NCBI GenBank assembly: GCA_050305405.1
Contig: JBNLFG010000008.1
Location: 124,001-188,000 of the forward strand
Reading direction: 5' to 3'
DNA length: 64,000 nucleotides
Origin: Desulfolinea sp050305405
Lineage (GTDB): Bacteria > Chloroflexota > Anaerolineae > Anaerolineales > Villigracilaceae
Part shown: positions 43,029 to 51,841 of the stretch, in pieces
Layout of the letters: each line of letters begins with the position of its first letter
Numbering within the stretch: position 1 is the first letter of the stretch
The notes under the pieces: generated by a model
What the model saw: only the letters and a program-made list of their open reading frames with translations
What the model was told of the DNA's origin: nothing
Databases searched by the model: none
Position numbers and translations under genes: made by a program

Positions 43029-43847
43029 ATGAAATCTGGTAATGGCGAACTTTGGCTTTCATTTTTTGCTATTTTGCTGCTCACACTCATCTATGTATTC
43101 GTTGTGATTAGCACAGGCTCGATCCCGGCTGCGGGAGAATTCTTCGGGCACTCGCTAGGTATTGCCGGTTTTCTGCTCATGCTTATGACAGAATTCCTCT
43201 ACACCTTGCGCAAACGCAGTCGCAGTGCCCGCTGGGGGCGCATGTCTGCCTGGTTGAAATTCCATATCGTTACAGGGCTGGTGGGGCCCTATATGGTTCT
43301 GCTGCATTCATCCTGGAAATTCAATGGGCTTGCCGGAGTCGTGATGCTCTTTACCGTCATTATTGTTGGTAGTGGTTTTATCGGGCGCTATATTTACACC
43401 GCTATCCCCCGCACCGCCGATGGTGTAGCCATGGCAGCCTCCGAATTGGAAAACCGAATCGCCGCCAGCGAAGCAAAACTACAGCATTTGGTCAATGCCA
43501 GAGCTTCTACAGTGAACGCTTTGCCCAAAAATCTCGTCACTGCAAATAATACTCGACACACAGCTTTCTTTCTCACCTTTGGCTATGTTTTCTATGAGTG
43601 GGAACAACGCTGGTTATGGTGGATACAAAAAAACAAATTGGATCGTTCCCTCCGCCCCCTCATCTCACAACTTGAAAAAATGTTTCAAAAACGTCGTCTT
43701 CTGCGCCGTCAAGTAGCGTCTCTCGCCCTCACCCGACAATTGCTCTCGCTATGGCATGCAGTTCACGTCCCCATAGGCGTTGCGCTCTTTGTATCCGCAT
43801 TTGTTCATATAGCAGCCGCGATCTACTACGCAACCCTACTGCGTTAA
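43029..43847 (+). CDS. Di-heme cytochrome b-like membrane protein
   Basis: 272 residues with about five helices (8-28, 38-58, 76-95, 100-122, 240-268) and a charged cytoplasmic or extracytoplasmic loop of about 110 residues. His79 and His93 lie 14 residues apart in one helix, and His246 and His260 14 apart in the last: the spacing that holds two stacked b hemes in cytochrome b proteins. Additional His41 and His243 are near helix ends. A GGAG site precedes the ATG. Last gene of the cytochrome cluster; it could oxidise menaquinol and pass electrons to the multiheme proteins. Confidence 0.78.
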   Translation: MKSGNGELWLSFFAILLLTLIYVFVVISTGSIPAAGEFFGHSLGIAGFLLMLMTEFLYTLRKRSRSARWGRMSAWLKFHIVTGLVGPYMVLLHSSWKFNGLAGVVMLFTVIIVGSGFIGRYIYTAIPRTADGVAMAASELENRIAASEAKLQHLVNARASTVNALPKNLVTANNTRHTAFFLTFGYVFYEWEQRWLWWIQKNKLDRSLRPLISQLEKMFQKRRLLRRQVASLALTRQLLSLWHAVHVPIGVALFVSAFVHIAAAIYYATLLR

Positions 43848-43851
43848 AAGA

Positions 43852-43893
43852 TTGGTAGTGGTGCAAGCGAAACGATAAATGCACCACTACCAA
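43852..43893. terminator. Hairpin between convergent cytochrome b and GH94 genes
   Basis: TTGGTAGTGGTGCA and TGCACCACTACCAA, a perfect 14-bp stem. On the minus strand TCTTTTAA follows, so it can end the GH94 transcript; on the plus strand no T-run follows. Confidence 0.75.
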
Positions 43894-43910
43894 AACTCAT
43901 CTAAAAACGC

Positions 43911-46391
43911 TTATTCACCTAAAAATACTGTCACCTGAACCTGTTCAACACCTTCAACAGGTAGTGGAATAATATTCCCGTCTACAGGCTTACCATCTAC
44001 TTCCAACCGGGTATGGTTACCCGCACCTTTTCGTTGGACGTGGATATCGTATCGCACGCCCCGATAGTTGCGTGTTGCCCGAAAAGCATCCCAGCCATTT
44101 GGCAGAACAGGTGCTACCTGCAAGCCCGAATATGTCGGTCGGATGCCCAGAATCCACTGCGTGATGGCGACGTAATTCCATGCGGCCGTACCGGTCAGCC
44201 ATGAGTTCTTGGCTTCGCCGTGCGTGGGCGCATCCTTGCCCGCGATCATCTGGGCATAAACGTAAGGTTCGCAGCGATGCGTATCACTGATTGCTTCGCG
44301 CGCCGAGGGGTTGATGCGCGAGTAGTAATCATACGCCTGCTCCCCACGCCCGAGCTTCGCTTCGGCAATCATGATCCAGGGGTTGGTGTGACAGAAGATG
44401 CCCGCATTTTCCTTGTAGCCGGGCGGATAGGATGAAATCTCACCCAAGTGGAGATAATATTCCGAGAAAGCAGGTTGCAGCAAAACGATGCCATGCGGGG
44501 TAGCGAGATTCTCTGCTACAGCGTTCAGTGTCTTTTCAGCGCGCCCATCGTCAAGCCCCATATCTGCCATAACGCAGATCCCTTGCGGTTCGATGAAGAT
44601 CTGGCCTTCGTCGTTCTCGCGTGAGCCGAGCGGATTCCCAAAATCGTCGTAGGCACGCCGGAACCAGTCGCCATCCCAGCCGTGCGCCCAGATGGCGGAT
44701 TCCATTTCGGCGGCGTGGGCTGCATATGTAGCGGGAGCAAGTTCAAAGGAGGACGAACCGCCTTGATCCTGCATCTGCTTGGACAGTTCTGTCATCTCCT
44801 TTGCCGCCAGCACAAATAATCCCGCAATAAAGACACTCTCAGCGATCTTGCCATCTTTGCTGGTGGTGGTCTGAAAGGATTGCCCGGGTTCTGCCGAAAA
44901 GCAGTTCAGGTTCAGGCAGTCGTTCCAGTCGGCGCGCCCGATTAGCGGCAACCCATGTGGGCCGCGCCTGTCGAGTGTATATTGCAACGCGCGTTGGAGA
45001 TGGTCTATCAGCGGTGCTTCACTGCCCTCTTTGTTTTCGTATTGAACAGGTTCGGAGAGAATGCTCCAATCGCCGCTCTCCTTGACGTAGGCGGTGACTG
45101 CCAGCACGAGCCAAAGCGGGTCGTCGTTGAAGCCGCCGCCAACGGCGTCGTTGCCGCGTTTGGTCAGCGGTTGGTATTGGTGATAGGCGCCACCCGTTGA
45201 GAGCTGCGTGGCAGCCAAATCCAAAATCCGTTCGCGCGCGCGTTCGGGGATGAGATGCACGAAGCCAAGCAAATCCTGGCTCGAGTCACGGAAGCCCATC
45301 CCGCGCCCCATCCCGCTTTCAAAATAGGACGCCGAGCGGCTCATGTTGAAGGTGATCATGGTCTGGTAGGCGTTCCAAATATTGACCATGCGGTTGGTGT
45401 GTTCATCGGGCGTGGAGACGGTGAACTTGCCGAGCAGGTTATCCCAATGCGCGCGCAAGGCTTCAAAGGCAGCATCAACTTGATCGGCTTTCAAATAGCG
45501 TTCGATCGTTGGGGTGACATTTTTTTTATTGACCGTCTGTGAATTGGGCGGATCGAATTTCTCATCGCGCGGGTTTTCGTGGTAGCCCAACAGGAAGATG
45601 ATTTTCTTCTGCTCTCCGGCTTCCAGGTGCACCTTGACCTGTTGCGCGGCAATCGGCTGCCAACCGTGCGCCACCGAATCGGACATTTGGCCTGCTTCCA
45701 CTGCCGAGGGCGAATCCCAGCCCCGATAGGGACCGAGAAAGGCGTCGCGCTGGGTATCGAATCCGGCTACGGGTTCGGAACAGGCGAAGTAAGCAAAGTG
45801 GTCGCGTCGTTCACGATATTCGGTTTTGTGATAGATGACATCGTTGATGATCTCGACTTCGCCAATTGAGTAGTTGCGCTGGAAATTGGTTGAATCATCC
45901 ATCGCATCCCAAAGGGCGAATTCGACCGCGGCGAAGAGGGACAGATCGGCAGCTTTGTCACGATTGTTAGTGAGTGTGACTTCCCAAATTTCGAGATTTT
46001 CGCCAAGGGGCACGAAGTAGCGGGTGCTGGATTGAATGCCCTCGCGCTGGGATTCGATAACCGTATAACCCATCCCATGACGGCAGGTGTAGGAATCGAG
46101 CGGGACGCGCATCGGCATCCATGAGGGCGACCAAGCCGAAATTCCTGAGCGGCTCGGATCTTCATCCCGCAGGTAGATGTAGCGCCCACCCATATCCAGC
46201 GGCGCGTTGTTATATCGGTAACGTGTCAGGCGGCGCAGGCGGGCATCCTTGTAGAAGGAATAGCCGCCTGCTGTGTTCGAAATCAGTCCAAAATATTCTT
46301 CGCTGCCGAGATAGTTGATCCAAGGCAGCGGAGTATCGGGGCGCGTGATGACGTATTCGCGCCGTTCGTCGTCAAAATGTCCGTATTTCAT
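43911..46391 (-). CDS. GH94 cellobiose phosphorylase
   Basis: 826 residues, the usual size of cellobiose phosphorylase. It starts MKYGHFDDERREYVITRPDT followed by PWINYLG, the characteristic N-terminus. The (alpha/alpha)6 domain holds the general acid Asp in GRADWNDCLN, plus GMGRGMGFRDSSQDLLG and the late ENAGIFCHTNPW and ISDTHRCEPYVYAQMIAG, which line the active site. It cleaves cellobiose with phosphate to glucose 1-phosphate and glucose in the cytoplasm, saving ATP. It is last in the glycosidase run, after AKR and GH genes. Confidence 0.92.
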   Translation of the reverse strand: MKYGHFDDERREYVITRPDTPLPWINYLGSEEYFGLISNTAGGYSFYKDARLRRLTRYRYNNAPLDMGGRYIYLRDEDPSRSGISAWSPSWMPMRVPLDSYTCRHGMGYTVIESQREGIQSSTRYFVPLGENLEIWEVTLTNNRDKAADLSLFAAVEFALWDAMDDSTNFQRNYSIGEVEIINDVIYHKTEYRERRDHFAYFACSEPVAGFDTQRDAFLGPYRGWDSPSAVEAGQMSDSVAHGWQPIAAQQVKVHLEAGEQKKIIFLLGYHENPRDEKFDPPNSQTVNKKNVTPTIERYLKADQVDAAFEALRAHWDNLLGKFTVSTPDEHTNRMVNIWNAYQTMITFNMSRSASYFESGMGRGMGFRDSSQDLLGFVHLIPERARERILDLAATQLSTGGAYHQYQPLTKRGNDAVGGGFNDDPLWLVLAVTAYVKESGDWSILSEPVQYENKEGSEAPLIDHLQRALQYTLDRRGPHGLPLIGRADWNDCLNLNCFSAEPGQSFQTTTSKDGKIAESVFIAGLFVLAAKEMTELSKQMQDQGGSSSFELAPATYAAHAAEMESAIWAHGWDGDWFRRAYDDFGNPLGSRENDEGQIFIEPQGICVMADMGLDDGRAEKTLNAVAENLATPHGIVLLQPAFSEYYLHLGEISSYPPGYKENAGIFCHTNPWIMIAEAKLGRGEQAYDYYSRINPSAREAISDTHRCEPYVYAQMIAGKDAPTHGEAKNSWLTGTAAWNYVAITQWILGIRPTYSGLQVAPVLPNGWDAFRATRNYRGVRYDIHVQRKGAGNHTRLEVDGKPVDGNIIPLPVEGVEQVQVTVFLGE

Positions 46392-46397
46392 AAGTTT

Positions 46398-47381
46398 TTA
46401 CCAGAGATGATGTACCTGTTCTTTAATCATTGAGTCGTAAATTTGCTGAACTGCTGCCATCGTTTCAGTAGAGAAGGCGGGTAGGTCAGCAGCCTGGGCG
46501 TTGTCGTGCGCCTGCTGGGAGTTCTTCGCGCCGGGGATGGTGCAACTAACGGCATCAAACATCAAAATCCAGCGTAAGGCAAACTGCGCCATACTCATCC
46601 CTTCGGGGACAAGGGCGCGCAGCTTCTCAACCGCTTCAAGACTCAGGTCATAATCGACGCCGGAGAAGGTTTCGCCCATATCGAAGGCTTCGCCGTGGCG
46701 GTTGTATTGACGGTGATCGTCGTTGCTAAAAGTCGATTTTTTGCTGAATTTTCCAGTCAGCATACCTGAAGAGAGCGGCACGCGCGCCAAAATGGCGATC
46801 TTACGGCGTTGTGCTTCGCGGAAGAAAAGTTCACTAGGGCGCTGGCGGAAAATATTGAAAATGATCTGCACAGATTGTACGTTGGGATATTCAATAGCTT
46901 TAAGGGCTTCTTCGACCTTCTCCACGCTAACCCCATAATACTGAATTTTGCCAGCCTGAACCAAGTCGTCAAGCACGCCGAAAACTTCGGGGCGATAAAA
47001 GACTTCGGTTGGCGGGCAATGAAGCTGCACAAGATCAAGGCAATCCGTCTCAAGATTTTTCAAGCTACGTTCGATAAAAGCGGTCAGGTTTTCGCGATTG
47101 TAGCCATCAGCCACATGCGGGTTCAGACGGCGTCCCGCCTTAGTGATGATGTGAAATTCTTCGCTGCGTTCACGTTTCAATTGCGCAAGCAGCTTTTCGC
47201 TGCGTCCATCACCGTAGGCATCCGCAGTATCAAAGAGATTAATGCCTTCGTCCAGCGCGGTGTGCAGCGCGGCGATGGCATCACTCTGCTCCACCTGCCC
47301 CCAATCCGCACCAATAGCCCATGCCCCAAAACTGACGGCCGAAACCTGCCAGCCTGTTCGTCCAAATTCTCTATATTTCAT
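46398..47381 (-). CDS. Aldo/keto reductase
   Basis: 327 residues. NADPH-dependent TIM-barrel enzyme: catalytic Asp51 and Tyr56 in FDTADAYGDGRSE, Lys in IITKAGRR, His in DLVQLHCPP. The C-terminal nucleotide-binding part has CTIPGAKNSQQ. Ends with KEQVHHLW. Six bp before the GH94 gene, so co-transcribed. Likely acts on a sugar-derived carbonyl or lactone; exact substrate unknown. Confidence 0.88.
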   Translation of the reverse strand: MKYREFGRTGWQVSAVSFGAWAIGADWGQVEQSDAIAALHTALDEGINLFDTADAYGDGRSEKLLAQLKRERSEEFHIITKAGRRLNPHVADGYNRENLTAFIERSLKNLETDCLDLVQLHCPPTEVFYRPEVFGVLDDLVQAGKIQYYGVSVEKVEEALKAIEYPNVQSVQIIFNIFRQRPSELFFREAQRRKIAILARVPLSSGMLTGKFSKKSTFSNDDHRQYNRHGEAFDMGETFSGVDYDLSLEAVEKLRALVPEGMSMAQFALRWILMFDAVSCTIPGAKNSQQAHDNAQAADLPAFSTETMAAVQQIYDSMIKEQVHHLW

Positions 47382-47426
47382 GTCCTACTCCACAAAAGTC
47401 GGTTTTAATAAGGGATACTATGCACG

Positions 47427-48389
47427 TTAAGGAAGGCTTTCGCCACGTCCAGCCAGAAACAAGCGATACCAATCTTCACGAGTTAAGCTGACCGTATCTG
47501 CTTCGCATGCAGCCAGCAAGCGTTTCGGGTTGGTTGTGCCTGGCAAGGGCTGAATTCCAGCGGGGTGGCGAAGTATCCAAGCGATAACGATCGCTTCAGG
47601 GCTGACACCTTTTTCTACTGCCATTTCAGCGACTACACGCGCTGCCTTTTGTACTTTTTCACCATCATTGGGATCAGGGTTGCCTGAGAGTCTGCCGCGA
47701 GCAAGCGGAGACCATGCCTGGATCGTGATGTCATGCAAACGACAATATTCTATCAAATCGTTATTGCGCACCAGAAGGGGATTATTCTGATTTGAAATAA
47801 TACCTGCGTCCAGCAGATGGGTGTGGAGCAGATTGAACTCCATCTGATTTGTGACGAGTGGCTGGTCGAGATATTTTTGCAAAAGCTCAATTTGCCCGGC
47901 TGTGTGATTACTGACCCCAAACCAGCGCACCTTGCCGGCCTGTTTCAGTTCATCAAAGGCGCGAGCAACTTCTTCAGGTTCCACAAGCGGATCGGGGCGA
48001 TGCAGCAAAAGAACATCGATGTAATCGGTCTGCAATCGTTTCAAGCTACCCTCTACGGATGCAACGATGTGCTCATAGGAAAAATCGAAACGATGCAATG
48101 GCGGGGCAAAACGGATACCGCATTTGCTTTGCAGATAAATCTGCTCGCGCAGGCTCGGGGAATCTTTCCAGAGATCGGCAAAAACTTCTTCTGACTTCCC
48201 CTTGCTGTAAATATCTGCGTGATCAAAGAAGTTGATGCCTGCATCAAGTGCAGCATGGACAACATTCATCGCAGATTGACGCACAGAATCTGTAAGCGGG
48301 GCATCATCCCATGAGCCACCGATCAGCATTGTGCCATATCCAATTCTCGAAACATTCAGATCGGATTTTCCCAAACGATAGGTTTGCAT
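47427..48389 (-). CDS. Aldo/keto reductase, YdhF-like
   Basis: 320 residues from the ATG at 48387-48389, with AAGGAG upstream; the longer reading extends into the insertion element. Catalytic Asp/Tyr in FDHADIYSKGKSEE, Lys in LQSKCGIRFAPP, His in VLLLHRPDP; cofactor region PLPGTTNPKRL. Resembles the YdhF subgroup. The IS element is only 17 bp upstream, so the gene is probably cut off from its former promoter and may depend on read-through or an IS-borne promoter. Confidence 0.87.
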   Translation of the reverse strand: MQTYRLGKSDLNVSRIGYGTMLIGGSWDDAPLTDSVRQSAMNVVHAALDAGINFFDHADIYSKGKSEEVFADLWKDSPSLREQIYLQSKCGIRFAPPLHRFDFSYEHIVASVEGSLKRLQTDYIDVLLLHRPDPLVEPEEVARAFDELKQAGKVRWFGVSNHTAGQIELLQKYLDQPLVTNQMEFNLLHTHLLDAGIISNQNNPLLVRNNDLIEYCRLHDITIQAWSPLARGRLSGNPDPNDGEKVQKAARVVAEMAVEKGVSPEAIVIAWILRHPAGIQPLPGTTNPKRLLAACEADTVSLTREDWYRLFLAGRGESLP

Positions 48390-48406
48390 ATTCTCTCCTT
48401 GAACTA

Positions 48407-49333
48407 ATTGAAACTTATTGTTGGATAACGTGGCGCAGGTTGACCATCGCAAAAGCGATGAAGTATGCGCCCATAAAGTAAGCGTCTTTCCGATCAAACC
48501 TTATCAACAGCGCCTTGAATTTATCGATCCAGGCAAACGTTCTTTCACAAGTAAAACGGCGTTTATAGACTTCAGCATCGAAAAAGCGTTTACGTCCTCG
48601 CTTTGTTGCTTTACGGTTGCGTTTGTTCTCGTCGATATTTGGTAGGACGCCGTGATTGAAGCAAGTTTTACGGGTATCTTTGGTGTAAAATGCTTTGTCA
48701 GCATTGAAAAAAGCACCTTGAAATTGAAGAGAAAGCCCTTTCAGCGATTTGAATATCTCTTGTAAATGCGGCTTGAGATTGTAAGCATCGTTGTGATTGC
48801 CCGCAAGCAACCCTGTTGAGGCAACGATGAAACCATTTCCATCTGTCACTGGTAATACGTTAGTCGTCTTGGCTTTCTTGCGTCCCTGATAAGCAACGGA
48901 TTCGCCGCCTTTCTTGGCGATAGAATGAGTGCCGTCCAAATTTAGTTCAGATAAATTCAAGTCGTCTTTTATTGTCAAAATGCTGCCTTGCCAGACTTTT
49001 TCAAGGCTACCGTCTCTGCTCCACTTGCGATAATGGTAATAAACTGCGTAATGACTGATTTCTTTTTGTCTGGAACCATCTTCTGATGGCATGATCGGGA
49101 GCATCTCCCATTGGCAGCCTGTGTGAAGCTTGTAGAGAATGTAGTTGAAGACTTTATATAGGGGAATGCTACACTCATAACCTCGTTTCGCTACTGAAAT
49201 GTAAGGACGAATATGATCGTCAAATGCCTTTTCTGTTAGACTCGTTGGTATCGTGCTCATGGCTGAACTCCTTTGCTGTGGGTTGTCTCAACAGCCATGA
49301 TGCACGATTTCATTGATCTTGAAAAGTTTCAAT
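48407..49333. mobile_element. IS5-family insertion sequence, 927 bp
   Basis: Ends are the inverted pair ATTGAAACTT (48407-48416) and AAGTTTCAAT (49324-49333), flanked by TA on both sides as a possible 2-bp target duplication. It contains one transposase gene covering most of its length. Inserted between two aldo/keto reductase genes. It looks intact and recent. Confidence 0.85.
48415..49260 (-). CDS. IS5-family transposase (DDE)
   Basis: 281 residues, one continuous frame. N-terminal DUF4096-like part (KVFNYILYKLHTGCQWEMLP, HYRKWSRDGSLEKVW). DDE residues: Asp in LNLDGTHS, Asp in FFNADKAFY, and Glu in RRFTCERTFAWIDKFKALL, the usual IS5 C-terminal signature. The stop lies 9 bp from the left end of the element. 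Confidence 0.92.
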   Translation of the reverse strand: MSTIPTSLTEKAFDDHIRPYISVAKRGYECSIPLYKVFNYILYKLHTGCQWEMLPIMPSEDGSRQKEISHYAVYYHYRKWSRDGSLEKVWQGSILTIKDDLNLSELNLDGTHSIAKKGGESVAYQGRKKAKTTNVLPVTDGNGFIVASTGLLAGNHNDAYNLKPHLQEIFKSLKGLSLQFQGAFFNADKAFYTKDTRKTCFNHGVLPNIDENKRNRKATKRGRKRFFDAEVYKRRFTCERTFAWIDKFKALLIRFDRKDAYFMGAYFIAFAMVNLRHVIQQ

Positions 49334-49401
49334 TACTTCCTTATAAACACACACTGAATCCCTGATTGAAAACGATTAGGGCTTCAGTAAAACTTGATGG
49401 A

Positions 49402-50385
49402 TTACCTACCCAGAAGTGAATTGATTTCCTGTAGTTGGTCAGCGTCTAGCGGACCTAACTCCAGTGCCCCACAATTCTCTTCGACTTGCCTGACCGTGCG
49501 GAAGCCGGGGATCGGAATGGTCTGTTTGCTGCGCGCCCAGAGCCAGGCAAGTGCGCCTTGCGGGAGACTGCGTCCGCCGCTGGTCAGGATTTCGCGGATG
49601 CCTTCGACCTTTTTGAAATACTCAGGGCTGGGTTTTCCATCTTTGAAGTATTTCATCCATTCGGGGCTTTTTTCGCCACGCACATCGTCTGTAGAGGGCT
49701 GGGTACTGGCTGTGTATTTGCCGGTCAGCAAACCCATTGCAAGCGGGCCACGATTGATGGCGGCGAGATTGTATTTCTCGCAGATATCGATCACGGCGGG
49801 ATTATCATCGAGCACGTTCAATTCGAGCTGGATAGATGTACAGTTTTCACCTTGGGCGAAGACTTCAGCACGGTCGGAGAAGTCGGTGCTCCAGCCATAG
49901 GCACGAATTTTGCCCTCTCTGACGAGTTCTTCCAGTGTTTCGCGGACGGGCTCGGCCTGATCGGCAGGATAGCCATTGTCGTGGAATTGGTAGAGGTCAA
50001 TATAGTCGGTCTTCAGACGGCGCAGGGAATCTTCACAGGCGGAGCGGATATCGTCAGGTGCGCAACTTGCGCCAGTCACCTGACGGGTTTCTTCATCGAA
50101 GATGGCGTTGAACTTTGTGGCTATGACGATCTGCTCGCGCATCCCCGCAAAAGCTTTTGCCAGCACACGTTCGCTGTGCCCCGCGCCATAGACATTGGCT
50201 GTATCAAAGAAATTGACACCTAAATCGAGAGCACGGTGAATCGCGCGGATCGATTCATTATCGTCCACGACGCCCCAGCCCAGCGGAGTGTTACCATCCC
50301 AGAAGGGGCCGCCGATCGCCCAGCAGCCCATGCCGAGGGCGCTGATTTCGATATTAGAACGTCCAAGTTTGCGCGTGTATGTCAT
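49402..50385 (-). CDS. Aldo/keto reductase
   Basis: 327 residues from the ATG at 50383-50385, with CAGGAG upstream. Catalytic Asp/Tyr in FDTANVYGAGHSER, Lys in IATKFNAIFDEE, His in LYQFHDNG; cofactor loop IPGFRTVRQVEEN. Long, variable loop around GKYTASTQPSTDD. Part of the glycosidase run, 54 bp after the GH1 gene; likely co-transcribed with it. Confidence 0.87.
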   Translation of the reverse strand: MTYTRKLGRSNIEISALGMGCWAIGGPFWDGNTPLGWGVVDDNESIRAIHRALDLGVNFFDTANVYGAGHSERVLAKAFAGMREQIVIATKFNAIFDEETRQVTGASCAPDDIRSACEDSLRRLKTDYIDLYQFHDNGYPADQAEPVRETLEELVREGKIRAYGWSTDFSDRAEVFAQGENCTSIQLELNVLDDNPAVIDICEKYNLAAINRGPLAMGLLTGKYTASTQPSTDDVRGEKSPEWMKYFKDGKPSPEYFKKVEGIREILTSGGRSLPQGALAWLWARSKQTIPIPGFRTVRQVEENCGALELGPLDADQLQEINSLLGR

Positions 50386-50438
50386 TTTTTTCTCCTGTCT
50401 AATGAACAAGTATTTCAGAACCGTGCAATGTGATGCCT

Positions 50439-51773
50439 TTACGACAACCCATTCTCTTGTATGACTTGCTTATACCATTTCGCGCTGGATTTCGGGATGC
50501 GTTCCAGCGTTTCATAATCCACATAGACCATGCCAAAGCGTTTGGAGTAGCCATAGGCCCATTCAAAATTATCCATCAAAGACCAGGCAAAATATCCCTT
50601 GAGAGGGACGCCGATTTTAATAGCATCATGCGCTACGGCAAGATGACGTTTGATATAGGACAGGCGTTCAGGATCATCCACCTGACCATCAATGACCTCG
50701 TCGGGGAAGGCGGCACCATTCTCGGTCACATAGATAGCAGGAAACTCGTAGTCAAAGTGCAGACGCCCTAAGAGCTTATAGAGACCTTGAGGGTAGACTT
50801 CCCAATCCATTTCGGTGATTTCGCTGCCACGCCGCAGGGTGATGGGGAGATTCTCTTCCGCTTTTTCGTCACGGACAATGCCGCGGGTGTAGTAGTTAAT
50901 GCCCAAAAAGTCGATCGGCACAGCGATCGTTTCCATATCGCCGGACAAGACAAAGTCCAGGGGCGTGCCGTAGCTATCCAATATATCTTGTGGATAGCCG
51001 CGTCCCACCAGCGGATCAAGGAAGAAGCGGTTGATATATCCATCCACCCAGGTTGTTAGCTTGCGATCGGCAATGCTGGGAGAAGCGGGTTGATGCACCC
51101 CTAGATTCAGGGTGATGCCGACTTTTGCATCCGCAGCATTGGCGCGGGTGATTGGGACAGCTTTGCCGTGCGCGAGCAAAAGGTGATGGGATGCGGCAAC
51201 GGCTGCGTTCATATCGGTGAGACCAGGGGCATGCTCGCCCTCCTTGTAACCGATGAATGCGCTCACCCAGGGTTCATTGAGGGTGATCCAATTTTTGACG
51301 CGGTCGCCCAAAGCATGTGAGATAGCTTCGGTGTACTCAAGAAAGGCATCGACCGTGGAGCGAACAGTCCAGCCGCCTTCGTCTTCTAAAACCTGTGGCA
51401 AGTCCCAGTGATAGAGCGTGACCCAAGGTTCGATGCCAGCTTCGAGAAGGGCATCGACTAAATTACTATAAAAATCGATCCCGGCCTGATTGATCTCGCC
51501 GCGCCCTTTGGGCAGAATGCGAGGCCAGGCAATTGAGAAGCGGTAGGCTTTCAGCCCAAGTTCTTGCATCAAGGCAACATCTTCGCGCCAGTGGTGGTAA
51601 TGATCACAACCTACATCGCCGGTGTCGCCATCTTGAACCTTGCCAGGGGTGTGACTGAAACGATCCCAGATGCTCTCGCCTTTGCCATCTTCGTCCCATG
51701 CCCCTTCAATCTGATACGAGGCCGTTGCCGCGCCCCAAATAAAATCTTGTGGAAATTCTTTTCTATTACTCAT
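50439..51773 (-). CDS. GH1 beta-glucosidase
   Basis: 444 residues, typical GH1. N-terminal signature FIWGAATASYQIEGAWDEDG; acid/base Glu167 in TLNEPW; nucleophile Glu351 in YVTENGAA; aglycone-site KGYFAWSLMDNFEWAYGYSK near the C-terminus. No signal peptide, so cytoplasmic. It releases terminal beta-glucose (or beta-galactose/fucose) from imported oligosaccharides, complementing the GH94 phosphorylase. Confidence 0.94.
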   Translation of the reverse strand: MSNRKEFPQDFIWGAATASYQIEGAWDEDGKGESIWDRFSHTPGKVQDGDTGDVGCDHYHHWREDVALMQELGLKAYRFSIAWPRILPKGRGEINQAGIDFYSNLVDALLEAGIEPWVTLYHWDLPQVLEDEGGWTVRSTVDAFLEYTEAISHALGDRVKNWITLNEPWVSAFIGYKEGEHAPGLTDMNAAVAASHHLLLAHGKAVPITRANAADAKVGITLNLGVHQPASPSIADRKLTTWVDGYINRFFLDPLVGRGYPQDILDSYGTPLDFVLSGDMETIAVPIDFLGINYYTRGIVRDEKAEENLPITLRRGSEITEMDWEVYPQGLYKLLGRLHFDYEFPAIYVTENGAAFPDEVIDGQVDDPERLSYIKRHLAVAHDAIKIGVPLKGYFAWSLMDNFEWAYGYSKRFGMVYVDYETLERIPKSSAKWYKQVIQENGLS

Positions 51774-51841
51774 TGATGATCCTTTTTAGTCATTACTTCT
51801 GTTCAATACAGCATTGTGGGTGAAGCGCTGTATTGAGCCAT

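Noticed and set aside
51803..51836. Hairpin TCAATACAGC/GCTGTATTGA as terminator
   Set aside because: No T-run on the transcribed strand; may be a chance or operator-like palindrome.
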